NCBI GenBank assembly: GCA_964351625.1 | Contig: CAYGOV010000006.1 | Span: 62,001 to 126,000, forward strand | Origin: Marinoscillum sp964351625 | Lineage (GTDB): Bacteria > Bacteroidota > Bacteroidia > Cytophagales > Cyclobacteriaceae | DNA: 64,000 nucleotides | Reading direction: 5' to 3' | Shown: positions 1 through 9,453 of the stretch, piece by piece | How positions within the stretch are numbered: position 1 is the first letter of the stretch | Layout of the letters: each line of letters starts with the position of its first letter | Program-made: the position numbers and the translations under genes | The notes under the pieces: generated by a model | What the model was told of the DNA's origin: nothing | The model's input: only the letters and a program-made list of their open reading frames with translations | Databases searched by the model: none

Positions 1-1
1 A

Positions 2-2026
2 GACCAAAATATCAAGAATCCCCAGATGGGAGTAAGTAGGATCAACATCGAAGAAGTAAAGACGGTACCGATCGTTCTAGGGGAAAATGACATCATGAAA
101 GTAGCTACAACACAAGCGGGTGTACAAACAGTCGGTGAAGGTGCAGCAGGTTTCAATGTACGTGGAGGTAAAGCTGATCAAAACCTAATTTTGATTAACG
201 ATGCGCCAGTTTACAACGCTTCGCATTTTTTCGGATTCTTCTCGGTATTCAACTCTGACGCTATAGAAAGCATGGAACTTTTCAAAAGTGGAATGCCTGC
301 CAAACATGGCGGTCGTTTGGCTTCCGTCTTTGACATAAAGTCGAAAAAAGCCAATACAGAAGAATTTCACGGAAGTGGTGGTATCAGCCCGATCACCGCA
401 AGACTCACTCTAGAAGTCCCTCTCATCAAAGAAAAAACAGGACTACTGGTAGGCTATCGCTCGACCTACTCCAATTGGGTGCTTGCCAATGTGGACAATG
501 CCCGTTTCAAAGACAATCGTGTTTCGTTTTTTGATCTCATCACTCGTATAGACCACAAGATCGATGACCGAAATGATTTGACAGTTTCAACTTATCTCAG
601 CAAAGACAAATTCAGATTATCCTCCGATACTTTGTTCTCCTTTTCAAATTTTTCTTTTGTAAACTTCAATGGTTCTGTCAAATGGAATCATAAAGTATCG
701 AATCAGATAAACTCCACTATCAGTGCTATCCATAGTCGGTACAGCTATGAATTGCTCTATGATGAATCCATCCCAAATGCCTTCACCCAAGATTTTGGAC
801 TTGCTGAGTCTACATTCAAATCTGGACTTGAATATTTCCCTACAGAAAATCAAAAAATAGAATTCGGTGTAAGCACAAAACACTATAATATTAATCCTGG
901 CAGAAAAGAAGCTTTAAGCGAAGCATCTATCATTTCTCCAGAAATTTTGACAGAGGAAAAGGGACTTGAGAGTGCTTTGTATCTCTCAGATCAATACGAA
1001 TGGAAAAAACTGCTTTTGTCTTTTGGTGTGCGATATGTAGTCTTTAATTCATTCGGCCCCAATAAGGTCTATTTCTATGAAAATGGACTCCCAAAAAACA
1101 ATAGTACTATCGTAGATTCGGCCAACTTTAGCAAAGGGGAGGTCATCAAAACCTATCATGCTCCTGAGTGGAGATTTTCTGGAAGATACTCACTAGGCAA
1201 GGTCAGCTCATTGAAAATGGGAATCAGCAGAACACGACAGTACATTCATACCATGAGTAACTCCGCGTCGCTTTCCCCAACTGATACTTGGAGGCTATCA
1301 AGCCAACACCTTAAGCCTCAAACTTCGGATGAAGTGTCCTTAGGTTACTACCAAAATTTTGCGCGAAACACACTCGAATTATCCATAGAAACTTACTACA
1401 AGCACATTCAAAACCTTGTGGATTTTAAGTCCTCCGCATCATTTCTCCTGAATGAAAATATAGAACGAGCCGTATTACAAGGTCCCGGTAAATCTTATGG
1501 TATAGAGTTTTCTCTCAATAAAACAGGCCGTCTGAATGGCTGGGTTAACTATGCTTACGCACGTACTTTTATCAAACTGGATGGAAATTCTCAGGAAGAA
1601 ATAGTGAACGGCGGAAAGTTTTTTCCAACGAACTATGACAAGCCACACACCTTCAACTTAGTTGCGAACTATAAACTCACGAGACGATTGAGCTTCTCTT
1701 CAAACATTACTTACAATACAGGCAGACCTGTCACGATACCTGTGGCTGCTTTTGATTTTAAAGGCTCACAAAACATCTTGTTTTCTGACAGAAATGAGTT
1801 TCGAATACCAGACTATTTCCGAGTGGATTTTGGTGTAAATCTCGAAGGAAATCATAAAATTCAAAAACTAAGCCATTCCTTTTGGTCACTCTCTTTCTAC
1901 AATCTGACGGGTAGAGACAACCCATTCTCAGTCTTTTTTGATGTGAAGGAAAGTGAGATTAGAGGCTCACAGTTAATCGTATTTGGCAATGTCATACCTA
2001 CACTTACCTACAATTTTAAGTTTTGA
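2..2026 (+). CDS. TonB-dependent outer-membrane receptor, 5' end outside window
   Basis: The reading frame is open from the left edge, so the N-terminus (signal peptide and probably a carboxypeptidase-like domain) is missing; the Met at 26 is internal. The visible part starts in the plug domain, with FNVRGGKADQNLILINDAPV followed by the typical VFN...DAIESMELFKSGMPAKHGGR stretch. About 500 residues of alternating barrel strands follow and end in an aromatic residue (YNFKF). Family knowledge: these receptors import ligands across the outer membrane using TonB energy. The partner is the DUF4249 lipoprotein whose TTG start overlaps this stop by 4 bp. The substrate cannot be read from the sequence. 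Confidence 0.93.
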   Translation, partial: DQNIKNPQMGVSRINIEEVKTVPIVLGENDIMKVATTQAGVQTVGEGAAGFNVRGGKADQNLILINDAPVYNASHFFGFFSVFNSDAIESMELFKSGMPAKHGGRLASVFDIKSKKANTEEFHGSGGISPITARLTLEVPLIKEKTGLLVGYRSTYSNWVLANVDNARFKDNRVSFFDLITRIDHKIDDRNDLTVSTYLSKDKFRLSSDTLFSFSNFSFVNFNGSVKWNHKVSNQINSTISAIHSRYSYELLYDESIPNAFTQDFGLAESTFKSGLEYFPTENQKIEFGVSTKHYNINPGRKEALSEASIISPEILTEEKGLESALYLSDQYEWKKLLLSFGVRYVVFNSFGPNKVYFYENGLPKNNSTIVDSANFSKGEVIKTYHAPEWRFSGRYSLGKVSSLKMGISRTRQYIHTMSNSASLSPTDTWRLSSQHLKPQTSDEVSLGYYQNFARNTLELSIETYYKHIQNLVDFKSSASFLLNENIERAVLQGPGKSYGIEFSLNKTGRLNGWVNYAYARTFIKLDGNSQEEIVNGGKFFPTNYDKPHTFNLVANYKLTRRLSFSSNITYNTGRPVTIPVAAFDFKGSQNILFSDRNEFRIPDYFRVDFGVNLEGNHKIQKLSHSFWSLSFYNLTGRDNPFSVFFDVKESEIRGSQLIVFGNVIPTLTYNFKF

Positions 2027-3231
2027 AAAACATCAATAAAACATATGGCATAATGCTCGCACTTGTGATATTAATTGCTTGTGTGAAACCCTATGATTTC
2101 GACCCACAGCGCTTCGATAAGGTATTGGTCATAGATGCGGCTCTTTATGACAGTCCTGGACCATATACAGTAGATATTGCCTATACCTATCCACTAGATA
2201 CTGTCTTGAATGAAAAGGTTTCTGGTGCTGGTGTATATGTGGTGGTGGACGGATCTCAAAGAGTTGATTTTATAGAAAATAGACTTGGCGTCTACACCAG
2301 TCCAGATGGATTTCGGGGAGTAGCTTCATCTACCTATCAGCTTTTTGTGGAGCTCGCTGATGGAAGCACTTTTCAATCAACCCCAGAGATCCTCAATCCC
2401 GCTCCCGAAATAGACATTATTTATGGCTCCTATCTTCAGCGACCTGATGATGATAATTTAGATATAGTAGATGGTATTCAATTCTTTGTAGATTCCAAGA
2501 GTGATGAAAGTGGAGCAAAATATTTCAGATACGAATGGGAAGAAGCGTACAAAATTCAAGTACCATTTCCCGCCGCGTGGGTTTTGGAATTCGTCGAGGA
2601 GATGATCATTGATGGAGATACCATTGCAGCGGATACATTAATAGTACCTATAGAAACCAGAATAGGTACATGCTATACGGAGAATGCGTCAAAAGGACTT
2701 TTCATAGGATCTACTCTTGGTACAACCGAGGGGCGTATCATCGAATTCCCGATTCGATATATAAGCAGGCAAACCCAAGAACTACGGACACGATATACCA
2801 TACTTGTAAAGCAGTACGCTATAAGTGAAGCTGCTTATTTTTTCTATAAAGAATTAAAAGAAAACAACGAATCTGGAGGATCTCTTTTTGATCAGCAACC
2901 GGGAACAGTATTTGGGAATATTAAAAGTAGTGGTGATGCAGAAGAGCCCGTTCTTGGCTTCTTTGAAGTTTCGGGAGTCACAGAAAAAAGAAGATTTTTT
3001 TCTCGAAGAGACCTTGATGATCGCTTTCGCACCCCAGATTTTAGATTTAGCTGTTATCAATTTAATCAAATAAATACCGTGGCAGATAGTGCCTACTATT
3101 ATCTAAATAGACAAGGTGGCAATATCTATGACTATTCGGAATTAACTGGAGCATTAAGCATCCAGACCCTAACATGTACAGATTGCTCATATTATGCGGA
3201 AACCACACCTCCTGATTATTGGGTTGAATAA
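2023..3231 (+). CDS. DUF4249-family surface lipoprotein
   Basis: 402 residues beginning with TTG inside the stop region of the receptor gene (4-bp overlap), which indicates translational coupling. The N-terminus is a lipoprotein signal: a short hydrophobic stretch ending LILIACVKP, with Cys20 as the likely lipidated residue. The next segment (FDKVLVIDAALYDSPGPYTVDIAYT) is typical of DUF4249, a Bacteroidota family nearly always encoded beside a TonB-dependent receptor. Its molecular role is not established; inference: an outer-membrane accessory that binds or presents the ligand. Two Cys pairs near the C-terminus (CTDCSYY) could form disulfides. Confidence 0.85.
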   Translation: MKNINKTYGIMLALVILIACVKPYDFDPQRFDKVLVIDAALYDSPGPYTVDIAYTYPLDTVLNEKVSGAGVYVVVDGSQRVDFIENRLGVYTSPDGFRGVASSTYQLFVELADGSTFQSTPEILNPAPEIDIIYGSYLQRPDDDNLDIVDGIQFFVDSKSDESGAKYFRYEWEEAYKIQVPFPAAWVLEFVEEMIIDGDTIAADTLIVPIETRIGTCYTENASKGLFIGSTLGTTEGRIIEFPIRYISRQTQELRTRYTILVKQYAISEAAYFFYKELKENNESGGSLFDQQPGTVFGNIKSSGDAEEPVLGFFEVSGVTEKRRFFSRRDLDDRFRTPDFRFSCYQFNQINTVADSAYYYLNRQGGNIYDYSELTGALSIQTLTCTDCSYYAETTPPDYWVE

Positions 3232-5418
3232 ATGAGAATAATACTTACCATATCGCTCATTTTGCTGGTATTATTCAGCACTCAATCACAGCAAAATCCG
3301 CCACAAGAAGAGGTATTCGTTCAGGTGAATAGTGATTATCTTTTAGTAGGAGAGATGCTTTATTTCTCAGCTTTTGCAAATACTGTAGCAACTGGTGCGC
3401 CAAGCAATCTGAGTAGTATTCTTTATGTGGAGCTTATAGGGAAGGATGATAAAATAGTCTTCCAGCAAAAAATAGCTTTGTCAAAGGGAAGAGGTAGCGG
3501 CTCCTATTTTTTATCCTCACTGATCCCAACTGGCACTTATCAAATCGTTGCATATACGAGATGGATGAAGAATTTTGGAAACTACTTCCAATCTAAAATT
3601 CAAATAATCAATCCATTTGAATCCTATGAAACACCAACTGTCGAAGAAGTACTGTCTATCAATTGGTACCCAGAAAGTGGTATCATGAGGAGTGAAGTAG
3701 AAAATCTGTTGATATTCAAAGCTGCGAGCAATGGGAAACCCTTCACCACAAAAGGTCGGCTAGTAGATGATCTTGGTAATAAAATAACTGAATTGCAAAC
3801 CAGCGGAGATGGGCTTGGCCGGGTGCTTTTCACACCAAAAAAAGATCGAAAATATCAAGCCATCTTAGAAAATACTGATGGCAACTTTAGCTTTCATGCG
3901 CTTCCTGAGGTTCAGGAGCAAGGAGCTTTAATTCAAGTAAGGAAAACGAACAAACGCATTACACTTCAGTCGCTATATACCGGTTCGGAAGATGCGGTTC
4001 TTCGTCTTTCTGATGGGTATGCTATTCTGAAAGAATGGAATGTAGCCTCAGGAGAGGTGGTATTTCTTGAATCTTCAGCATTGGAAAAAACTGGCCTTCA
4101 AGTCACTTTGAGTATCAACGGAAAGTTAGCTACTCAGCGCAACTTTTATCCTTCAAACCCTGAGCCAGCCGGCCTGAAAATTGATTTGCCAGCTTATAGT
4201 TCTCGCTCTTTGGTTGAAATACCATTGAAGATTCCTGTCGGATCAAAAGTCTCTGTTTCAGTTTTCAAATCTCAAAATGAAAATTTAGGATCTACTACAT
4301 TTTCTAAGTTTAGACAATTCACAAATAGCTGGGAACTGGATGATTATCAAACATGGGAATCCCTTGATAGCCGCATTATTACCGAAAAATGGAAGTATCC
4401 AGTACGAGAGCAACCAATTTCAGAAGTCACTTATCTTCCAGAGCTGCGTGGAGAATTATTAAAAGGGCAGATAGTTCCGCCAGATGCGGTTTTGGAAAAC
4501 TCGCTGGTTATATTCTCTATAAGTGGAGCACAATACCAAGTCAATTCGGGGAATGTAGTTGAAGATGGTACCTTTCTTATCCAACATCCAGCACTCTATG
4601 GAAACCATACAGGCTACTTGGCCGCCAGAGAGGTGGGTGAATCCGCTCGTTTTGTGGAAGAAAGTCCCTTCTTGACTGACTATCCTCCATTTGAATATGA
4701 GGATATCATATTAGATTCTGCTCGTCTTGCCAGTATTGTCAAAAGGAGCCTTTTCGTGCAGATAGAGAATGCATATTTCCGTCCTAGCGATTCTACATTC
4801 ACCACATTGCCCAGATCTCAGTTTGGGCCTTACCGAGCTTTCTACAAGCTTGATGATTTCAACCGATTCCCACGGATGTACGAGCATTTTATAGAGTTTA
4901 TCCCTGAAGTGATGGCTCGTGAAAACAAACAAGGAATGCGTTTGAAGCCATTGATGCTTTATCCATTTGCTGAGAAATATGATCCACTAATCTTGCTCGA
5001 TGGTGTTCCTGTTTCAGAAGAGGAAATTCTCGACTATAGCCCATTCAAAGTGGAGAGCATAGGCGTTATCAACAACCGTATTTTCCTTGGCCCACTTATC
5101 GCAGATGGTCTTGTATCATTTCATAGTTTTGATAATAATCTGCTTGGTTTTACCACCAATTCATCTACAAAAAAGATTGAATATCAAGGGCTATCAGAAG
5201 CCACACCATTCTCAGCTCCTGATTATTCAATTAGTAAATTGGACAGATTACCAGACTACAGGCATCAGTTATTGTGGAATCCAAGTGTTGAGATAACCAC
5301 TGACAATAAACCTATTTCATTCTACACGAGTGACACCAAAGGGAAATTCGTCTTGCAAATAGAAGGATTCTCAGATGGCAAGCCTATCCATCTCATTCAG
5401 GAATTTATCGTCGACTAA
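3232..5418 (+). CDS. Secreted MG2-like protein with a degenerate plug-like domain
   Basis: 728 residues; the ATG directly abuts the stop of the upstream gene, so this is the third gene of the operon. A cleavable signal peptide is visible (MRIILTISLILLVLFSTQSQ). Residues about 25-110 (FVQVNSDYLLVGEMLYFSAF ... IPTGTYQIVAYTRWM) resemble the macroglobulin MG2 fold found in large Bacteroidota periplasmic proteins. Around residues 580-640 there is a plug-like stretch (DPLILLDGVPVSEEEI ... ESIGVI) but no beta-barrel follows. I recognise the general family but not a function. Inference: a periplasmic or surface partner of the receptor. Confidence 0.75.
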   Translation: MRIILTISLILLVLFSTQSQQNPPQEEVFVQVNSDYLLVGEMLYFSAFANTVATGAPSNLSSILYVELIGKDDKIVFQQKIALSKGRGSGSYFLSSLIPTGTYQIVAYTRWMKNFGNYFQSKIQIINPFESYETPTVEEVLSINWYPESGIMRSEVENLLIFKAASNGKPFTTKGRLVDDLGNKITELQTSGDGLGRVLFTPKKDRKYQAILENTDGNFSFHALPEVQEQGALIQVRKTNKRITLQSLYTGSEDAVLRLSDGYAILKEWNVASGEVVFLESSALEKTGLQVTLSINGKLATQRNFYPSNPEPAGLKIDLPAYSSRSLVEIPLKIPVGSKVSVSVFKSQNENLGSTTFSKFRQFTNSWELDDYQTWESLDSRIITEKWKYPVREQPISEVTYLPELRGELLKGQIVPPDAVLENSLVIFSISGAQYQVNSGNVVEDGTFLIQHPALYGNHTGYLAAREVGESARFVEESPFLTDYPPFEYEDIILDSARLASIVKRSLFVQIENAYFRPSDSTFTTLPRSQFGPYRAFYKLDDFNRFPRMYEHFIEFIPEVMARENKQGMRLKPLMLYPFAEKYDPLILLDGVPVSEEEILDYSPFKVESIGVINNRIFLGPLIADGLVSFHSFDNNLLGFTTNSSTKKIEYQGLSEATPFSAPDYSISKLDRLPDYRHQLLWNPSVEITTDNKPISFYTSDTKGKFVLQIEGFSDGKPIHLIQEFIVD

Positions 5419-5467
5419 TCCCTGCGTGGATTCGACGAAGTATAAACTGTTTAGCTAAGACTTGCGT

Positions 5468-5479
5468 TAACTTTGCCGC
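5468..5479 (+). promoter_or_regulatory. Bacteroidota -7 element directly before rlmN
   Basis: TAACTTTG at 5468-5475 matches the Bacteroidota -7 consensus TAnnTTTG, and the ATG follows only 4 nt later (5480). With transcription starting a few bases after the element, the mRNA would be leaderless or nearly so. A convincing -33 TTTG is not seen. The same TTTGCCGC core precedes truA. Confidence 0.55.
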
Positions 5480-6526
5480 ATGGCAAAAAAGGACATAAGA
5501 AAGCAAAGTCTAGAACAGCTGAAAGTTTACTTCACGGAGAATGGTGAAAAAGCCTTTCGGGCGATGCAAGTCTGGGAATGGCTTTGGCAGAAATCTGCAA
5601 GGACTTTTGACGAAATGTCCAACCTATCCAAAGCGCTCAGAGATCGTCTTTCTGAGGATTTTGAGATCCTTCCGATCACCATCAATACCTCTCAAAAATC
5701 AAAGGATGGCACAATTAAATCCGCATTCAAATTATTTGATGGAGAAATCATAGAAGGTGTTTTGATCCCAGCTGATGACCGAATGACGGCATGTGTTTCC
5801 TCTCAGGTTGGCTGCTCCTTGACCTGTAAGTTTTGTGCCACTGGCTATATGGACCGCAAGCGAAACCTAGATCCAGCTGAGATTTACGATCAAGTAGTCG
5901 CTATTGATGCTCAGGCCAAAAAAGGCTTCAATCTGCCGCTTTCCAATATCGTATACATGGGAATGGGTGAGCCATTACTCAATTATGCCAACGTTCTTGC
6001 TAGCATAGATAGAATAACTTCTGAAGATGGCCTCAACATGTCGCCAAAGCGCATTACAGTATCTACGGCTGGAATAGCCAAGATGATCAAAAAACTAGCT
6101 GATGATGACGTGAAGTTTAATCTGGCTCTGTCTCTACATGCTGCTGATGATATGAAGCGCAATCAGATAATGCCTATCAATGAAAGCAATACTTTAGAAG
6201 CTTTGAAGGAGGCTTTAATATATTTTTACGAGAAAACGCAGAACAAAATCACGTTCGAATACATCCTCTTTTACAACTTCAACGATACACTCGAGGATGC
6301 TGAAAACCTCCTAAAGTTTTGCAAGCAGATCCCTTCTAAGATTAACATTATAGAGTACAACCCAATCGCTGAAGCAAGCTTTAAAAACACGGAAGAAGAT
6401 CGATTGGAGAGGTTTGCGAACTACCTCAAGAGAAACAAAGTGACCGTGAATGTCCGCCGAAGTAGAGGTAAAGACATAGATGCTGCATGTGGTCAGCTAG
6501 CCAATAAAAATAAGAGCGCAGCTTGA
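5480..6526 (+). CDS. rlmN: 23S rRNA (adenine-C2)-methyltransferase RlmN
   Basis: 348 residues, the usual length. This radical-SAM enzyme methylates C2 of A2503 in 23S rRNA and of A37 in some tRNAs. The cluster motif CxxxCxxC is at Cys112, Cys116 and Cys119 (CSLTCKFCATGYM). The second catalytic Cys, which carries the methyl group, is near residue 337 (AACGQL). The SAM-binding GMGEPLLNY segment and the NIIEYNPI stretch are intact. The gene stands alone, transcribed from a promoter adjoining its start, and converges on the next gene with only 8 bp between the stops. Confidence 0.97.
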   Translation: MAKKDIRKQSLEQLKVYFTENGEKAFRAMQVWEWLWQKSARTFDEMSNLSKALRDRLSEDFEILPITINTSQKSKDGTIKSAFKLFDGEIIEGVLIPADDRMTACVSSQVGCSLTCKFCATGYMDRKRNLDPAEIYDQVVAIDAQAKKGFNLPLSNIVYMGMGEPLLNYANVLASIDRITSEDGLNMSPKRITVSTAGIAKMIKKLADDDVKFNLALSLHAADDMKRNQIMPINESNTLEALKEALIYFYEKTQNKITFEYILFYNFNDTLEDAENLLKFCKQIPSKINIIEYNPIAEASFKNTEEDRLERFANYLKRNKVTVNVRRSRGKDIDAACGQLANKNKSAA

Positions 6527-6534
6527 TTAGGTAC

Positions 6535-7221
6535 CTACATAGAACCCCAACTCGCAAAAAAAGCAATCACCAAAATAATTAATGCAATAATCAAGGCTAA
6601 AATAATTCCGCTAATTGTCAAAGAAGCTATTGCCATTCCTCGACCCTCTTTATTAATACTCTTCTTGTAAAGCTTGAGTGATCGAAATCCTAAGACAATG
6701 CTTGCGATATAAGCGAAAAAGCCTACAACTGGTATCCAACTTAACAAAACAAACGCTAACGATAGCCCAGCGTTCTTCTTTGCCTTTAGGTGCTGCTCGT
6801 TAAATTGATTAGGAATATAAACTGGGTTCTTAGAGGTATCTACGGCGAGTATAGTATCCAGAGCTAACAAAGGACGCATCTCGTCCATGAGTTTATGCAG
6901 CGTTTCTATTCGCTTGCTTAATTTCTCATTTCTAAAGTTAGTTGATGCAAAATCTTGATCATTTGCAGCGTAAACTGGTAACCCCGCTTCATCACAGCCA
7001 AGAGCAGCTGGGTCAATCTGTTGATTGGCTAAACCTTTATAATCCTTCTCAAACATGGCCGAAAGATCAAATTTCGTAGCTTTCGAATTTGCTTTAGATA
7101 GCCTTTTTGGAAGTTTCTCATGCTTCTGCTCAAGATCGGTCAGTTGAATGCACACATTTTTAGGGGCACTACACTGTGCCAAAAGGCTAACAATAAACAA
7201 GCCTATAAGTGATTTCCACAT
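6535..7221 (-). CDS. Small lipoprotein with C-terminal DUF4190-like membrane domain
   Basis: 228 residues. The signal MWKSLIGLFIVSLLAQCSAP has a lipobox with Cys17. A charged, helical, probably periplasmic middle (about residues 25-140) is followed by two hydrophobic segments at about 150-175 and 195-222. They are separated by a short basic loop (RSLKLYKKSINKEGRGMAIA), the pattern of DUF4190 membrane hairpins. This combination of lipoprotein signal and hairpin occurs in several Bacteroidota proteins without a known function. The gene is monocistronic and convergent with rlmN. Confidence 0.7.
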   Translation of the reverse strand: MWKSLIGLFIVSLLAQCSAPKNVCIQLTDLEQKHEKLPKRLSKANSKATKFDLSAMFEKDYKGLANQQIDPAALGCDEAGLPVYAANDQDFASTNFRNEKLSKRIETLHKLMDEMRPLLALDTILAVDTSKNPVYIPNQFNEQHLKAKKNAGLSLAFVLLSWIPVVGFFAYIASIVLGFRSLKLYKKSINKEGRGMAIASLTISGIILALIIALIILVIAFFASWGSM

Positions 7222-7314
7222 ATGAGAAGTAGGGTTAAGTTGGGTTAAGATACAGACACATCTAATCTGAAAAAAGAACTGAGAACAGTTAGAACATATT
7301 AAAGTTATATCCTT

Positions 7315-7743
7315 ATGAAAATTGCTTTACTCCTTGCCTTTGCGTTCGCGGCATTCAATACTGGCTTGATTTGGATCGTTCAGGTGGTTCATTATCCGGG
7401 ATTTCTCAAAATTGGCGAGGCTGGCTATGAGGCCTACCAATCTTTTCATATGCGCAGCATTACTTGGGTTGTTGGGCCAAGTATGTTTCTAGAGTTGATC
7501 AGCTCAATTGGGGTTTTACTTTTTCTAAAAGACTTACCTTGGTCAGGAGCGTATTGGGTCAGTGCAGGATTACTTGTCCTGATTTGGGTCAATACGGCTT
7601 TTTTTGCTGCACCCACTCACGGTAAATTATTGGCAGGTTACGATGAGGCCTTCATTCACAGTCTCATCAATATCAACTGGTGGCGTACAGTTGCATGGAC
7701 ACTCCGAATGGTCATTATCGGCGCGATTCTATACAAAGCTTAA
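7315..7743 (+). CDS. Four-helix integral membrane protein
   Basis: 142 residues, nearly all membrane-embedded: helices at about 3-25, 50-70, 78-98 and 118-140. Conserved-looking polar positions are in the first loop (VQVVHYPGF) and in FFAAPTHGKL. It resembles uncharacterised small membrane proteins of Bacteroidota (DUF1772-like in layout); I cannot assign a function. It is flanked by convergent genes and its stop lies 13 bp from the end of the leftward rhomboid operon. Confidence 0.65.
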   Translation: MKIALLLAFAFAAFNTGLIWIVQVVHYPGFLKIGEAGYEAYQSFHMRSITWVVGPSMFLELISSIGVLLFLKDLPWSGAYWVSAGLLVLIWVNTAFFAAPTHGKLLAGYDEAFIHSLININWWRTVAWTLRMVIIGAILYKA

Positions 7744-7756
7744 TCTTCTTTTTAAA

Positions 7757-8662
7757 TTATTTGCTCGCGTTGAAGAGCTTCTGCTTCTCGTCTTTGGACA
7801 GGCTGTCGTACCCAGACTGAGAAATTTTATCCAGAATCGCATCGATCTCTTCTTGCTCCGTTTTCGTACTGGAAGATCTTTTTGTGGTAGTTTTTTCAGC
7901 TTTGCGATGAGTTACTTTGATGTTTGGTGATGCCACAAAAAAGCTTTTTACCCAATCAATAAAAGAAATAACCCAAGCTCCTAGATCATTCCCACTTTTC
8001 AGCTGTGAGATGTAAAGCCACCCTGCAAGTGCGCCTCCAAGATGCGCGATATTACCCCCAGCATTCCCGCCAGTACTTCCAAGGAAAGAAAGCACCACAT
8101 AGAATCCAGCAATGTATTTGATCCGAACTGGCCCAAAGAACATCAGGTACATGGTATAATTAGGCATGAAAACCGCAGCGCCAACAACAGTGGCATAAAC
8201 AGCTGCAGAAGCTCCCACCATACCACTCACACCAGTAATCTGATTTTGATAGTATGGTACAAAATTGTAAACCAACAAGTAAGCGATACCTCCAGCTAGT
8301 GCTCCCAATACATAAAGTGAGATCACTCTATTATTACCCAAAAACTCCAAAATCAACTTGCTGAACCAGAAGAAGATCAACATATTAAAAAGGATGTGAA
8401 GGATGCCATTCAGACTATGCGCAAAAGCATAAGTGATAATCGTCCACGGACGGGTAAGGAACTCACCAAATGATGGTGGAATAGAGAATTGATTGTAGGG
8501 AACACGAAAAAGCCATTCCAAACCTGAAAGATTGCTAACTACCATCAGCACACCAAGCACAAGAAAAACCACCACATTGATAATGATCAACTGTGCCGGT
8601 GCATTGTTCGGCTTGCCCCAGGCGTTTTTAAAATCTTCAAAAAAACTATTGTTCATAATCAA
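7757..8662 (-). CDS. Rhomboid-family intramembrane serine protease (first of a tandem pair)
   Basis: 301 residues. Rhomboids cleave substrates within the membrane with a Ser-His dyad. Here Ser152 lies in VGASAAVYA and His207 in NIAHLGGALAG. The HxxxN oxyanion pair is in LHILFN (His89, Asn93). Six or more membrane segments span about 24-220. A basic cytosolic tail of about 80 residues, with Lys/Thr/Ser-rich and acidic patches, follows. The GASA instead of GASG around the serine is a small deviation. The start overlaps the upstream rhomboid gene by 4 bp, making this the last gene of a leftward operon. Confidence 0.9.
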   Translation of the reverse strand: MIMNNSFFEDFKNAWGKPNNAPAQLIIINVVVFLVLGVLMVVSNLSGLEWLFRVPYNQFSIPPSFGEFLTRPWTIITYAFAHSLNGILHILFNMLIFFWFSKLILEFLGNNRVISLYVLGALAGGIAYLLVYNFVPYYQNQITGVSGMVGASAAVYATVVGAAVFMPNYTMYLMFFGPVRIKYIAGFYVVLSFLGSTGGNAGGNIAHLGGALAGWLYISQLKSGNDLGAWVISFIDWVKSFFVASPNIKVTHRKAEKTTTKRSSSTKTEQEEIDAILDKISQSGYDSLSKDEKQKLFNASK

Positions 8663-9453
8663 TAAAACCTTCCGGTATCTTTTTTCCAGTAATTCAACAA
8701 TAGAAATGCGATCAGCATACCACCCAGGTGGGCAAGGTGCGCAATATTGTCCCCTGGCGTTCTACTAAATTCGGAATAAACTTCATAGGCCGCATAAAAC
8801 ATGACCAAATATTTGGCCTTGACGGGTATAGGAGGAAACAATAGAAATAGCTCTGTGTTTGGAAACATCATCCCAAATGCCATGAGAATCCCGAAAATTG
8901 CTCCTGATGCACCGACCATTGGAATGTTGGTTGTAGTCTTGAACATCTGCTTCACAATCGCAATAGACTCTTGACGATACTCTACGCTTGAAGGGTTATC
9001 ATAATAGCTATCTGAAAATTCCGCCAAAGTTCCGACATTGAAATACGGCGATTTATGTTCCACAACGAATAAGCTAAATCGGTCTGGATTCGGGTCTTCC
9101 AAATACGCTTCAGTGTCTTGCTTTAAACTATAATTCTCCACATAATTTGCAATACCATAAAGTACGCCTGCACCAATGCCACAGATCAGATAAAAGGTAA
9201 GAAACCGCTTACTCCCCCAAACTTGTTCCAGCATCGGACCGAAAATAAAGACCGCAAACATATTGCTGAGTAAGTGACCGAACCCTCCATGAATCCACAT
9301 ATATGTGGCAAACTGATAGGCCGCAAAGTCCTCTGCGAAGACTACCCTAAGTCCAAATATCTTTTCAAGAGGAAGGGATAAAATGGCCTGAATTGCAAAT
9401 ATCACGATATTGGCTATCAGGATATTTTTGGCCATAGGTGTGAGTCTCATCAT
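8659..9453 (-). CDS. Rhomboid-family intramembrane serine protease (second of a tandem pair)
   Basis: 264 residues with the canonical GASG serine (Ser183) and AHLGG histidine (His242); the oxyanion His60 sits in HGGFGHLLSNM. Between membrane helices 3 and 4 there is an unusually long acidic loop (about residues 105-170: KQDTEAYLEDPNPD...), which is not part of the rhomboid core and may be a periplasmic recognition insert. The gene overlaps mutL by 4 bp upstream and the next rhomboid by 4 bp downstream, so the three are almost certainly cotranslated. The mutL-rhomboid-rhomboid order is familiar in Bacteroidota. Confidence 0.92.
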   Translation of the reverse strand: MMRLTPMAKNILIANIVIFAIQAILSLPLEKIFGLRVVFAEDFAAYQFATYMWIHGGFGHLLSNMFAVFIFGPMLEQVWGSKRFLTFYLICGIGAGVLYGIANYVENYSLKQDTEAYLEDPNPDRFSLFVVEHKSPYFNVGTLAEFSDSYYDNPSSVEYRQESIAIVKQMFKTTTNIPMVGASGAIFGILMAFGMMFPNTELFLLFPPIPVKAKYLVMFYAAYEVYSEFSRTPGDNIAHLAHLGGMLIAFLLLNYWKKDTGRFY

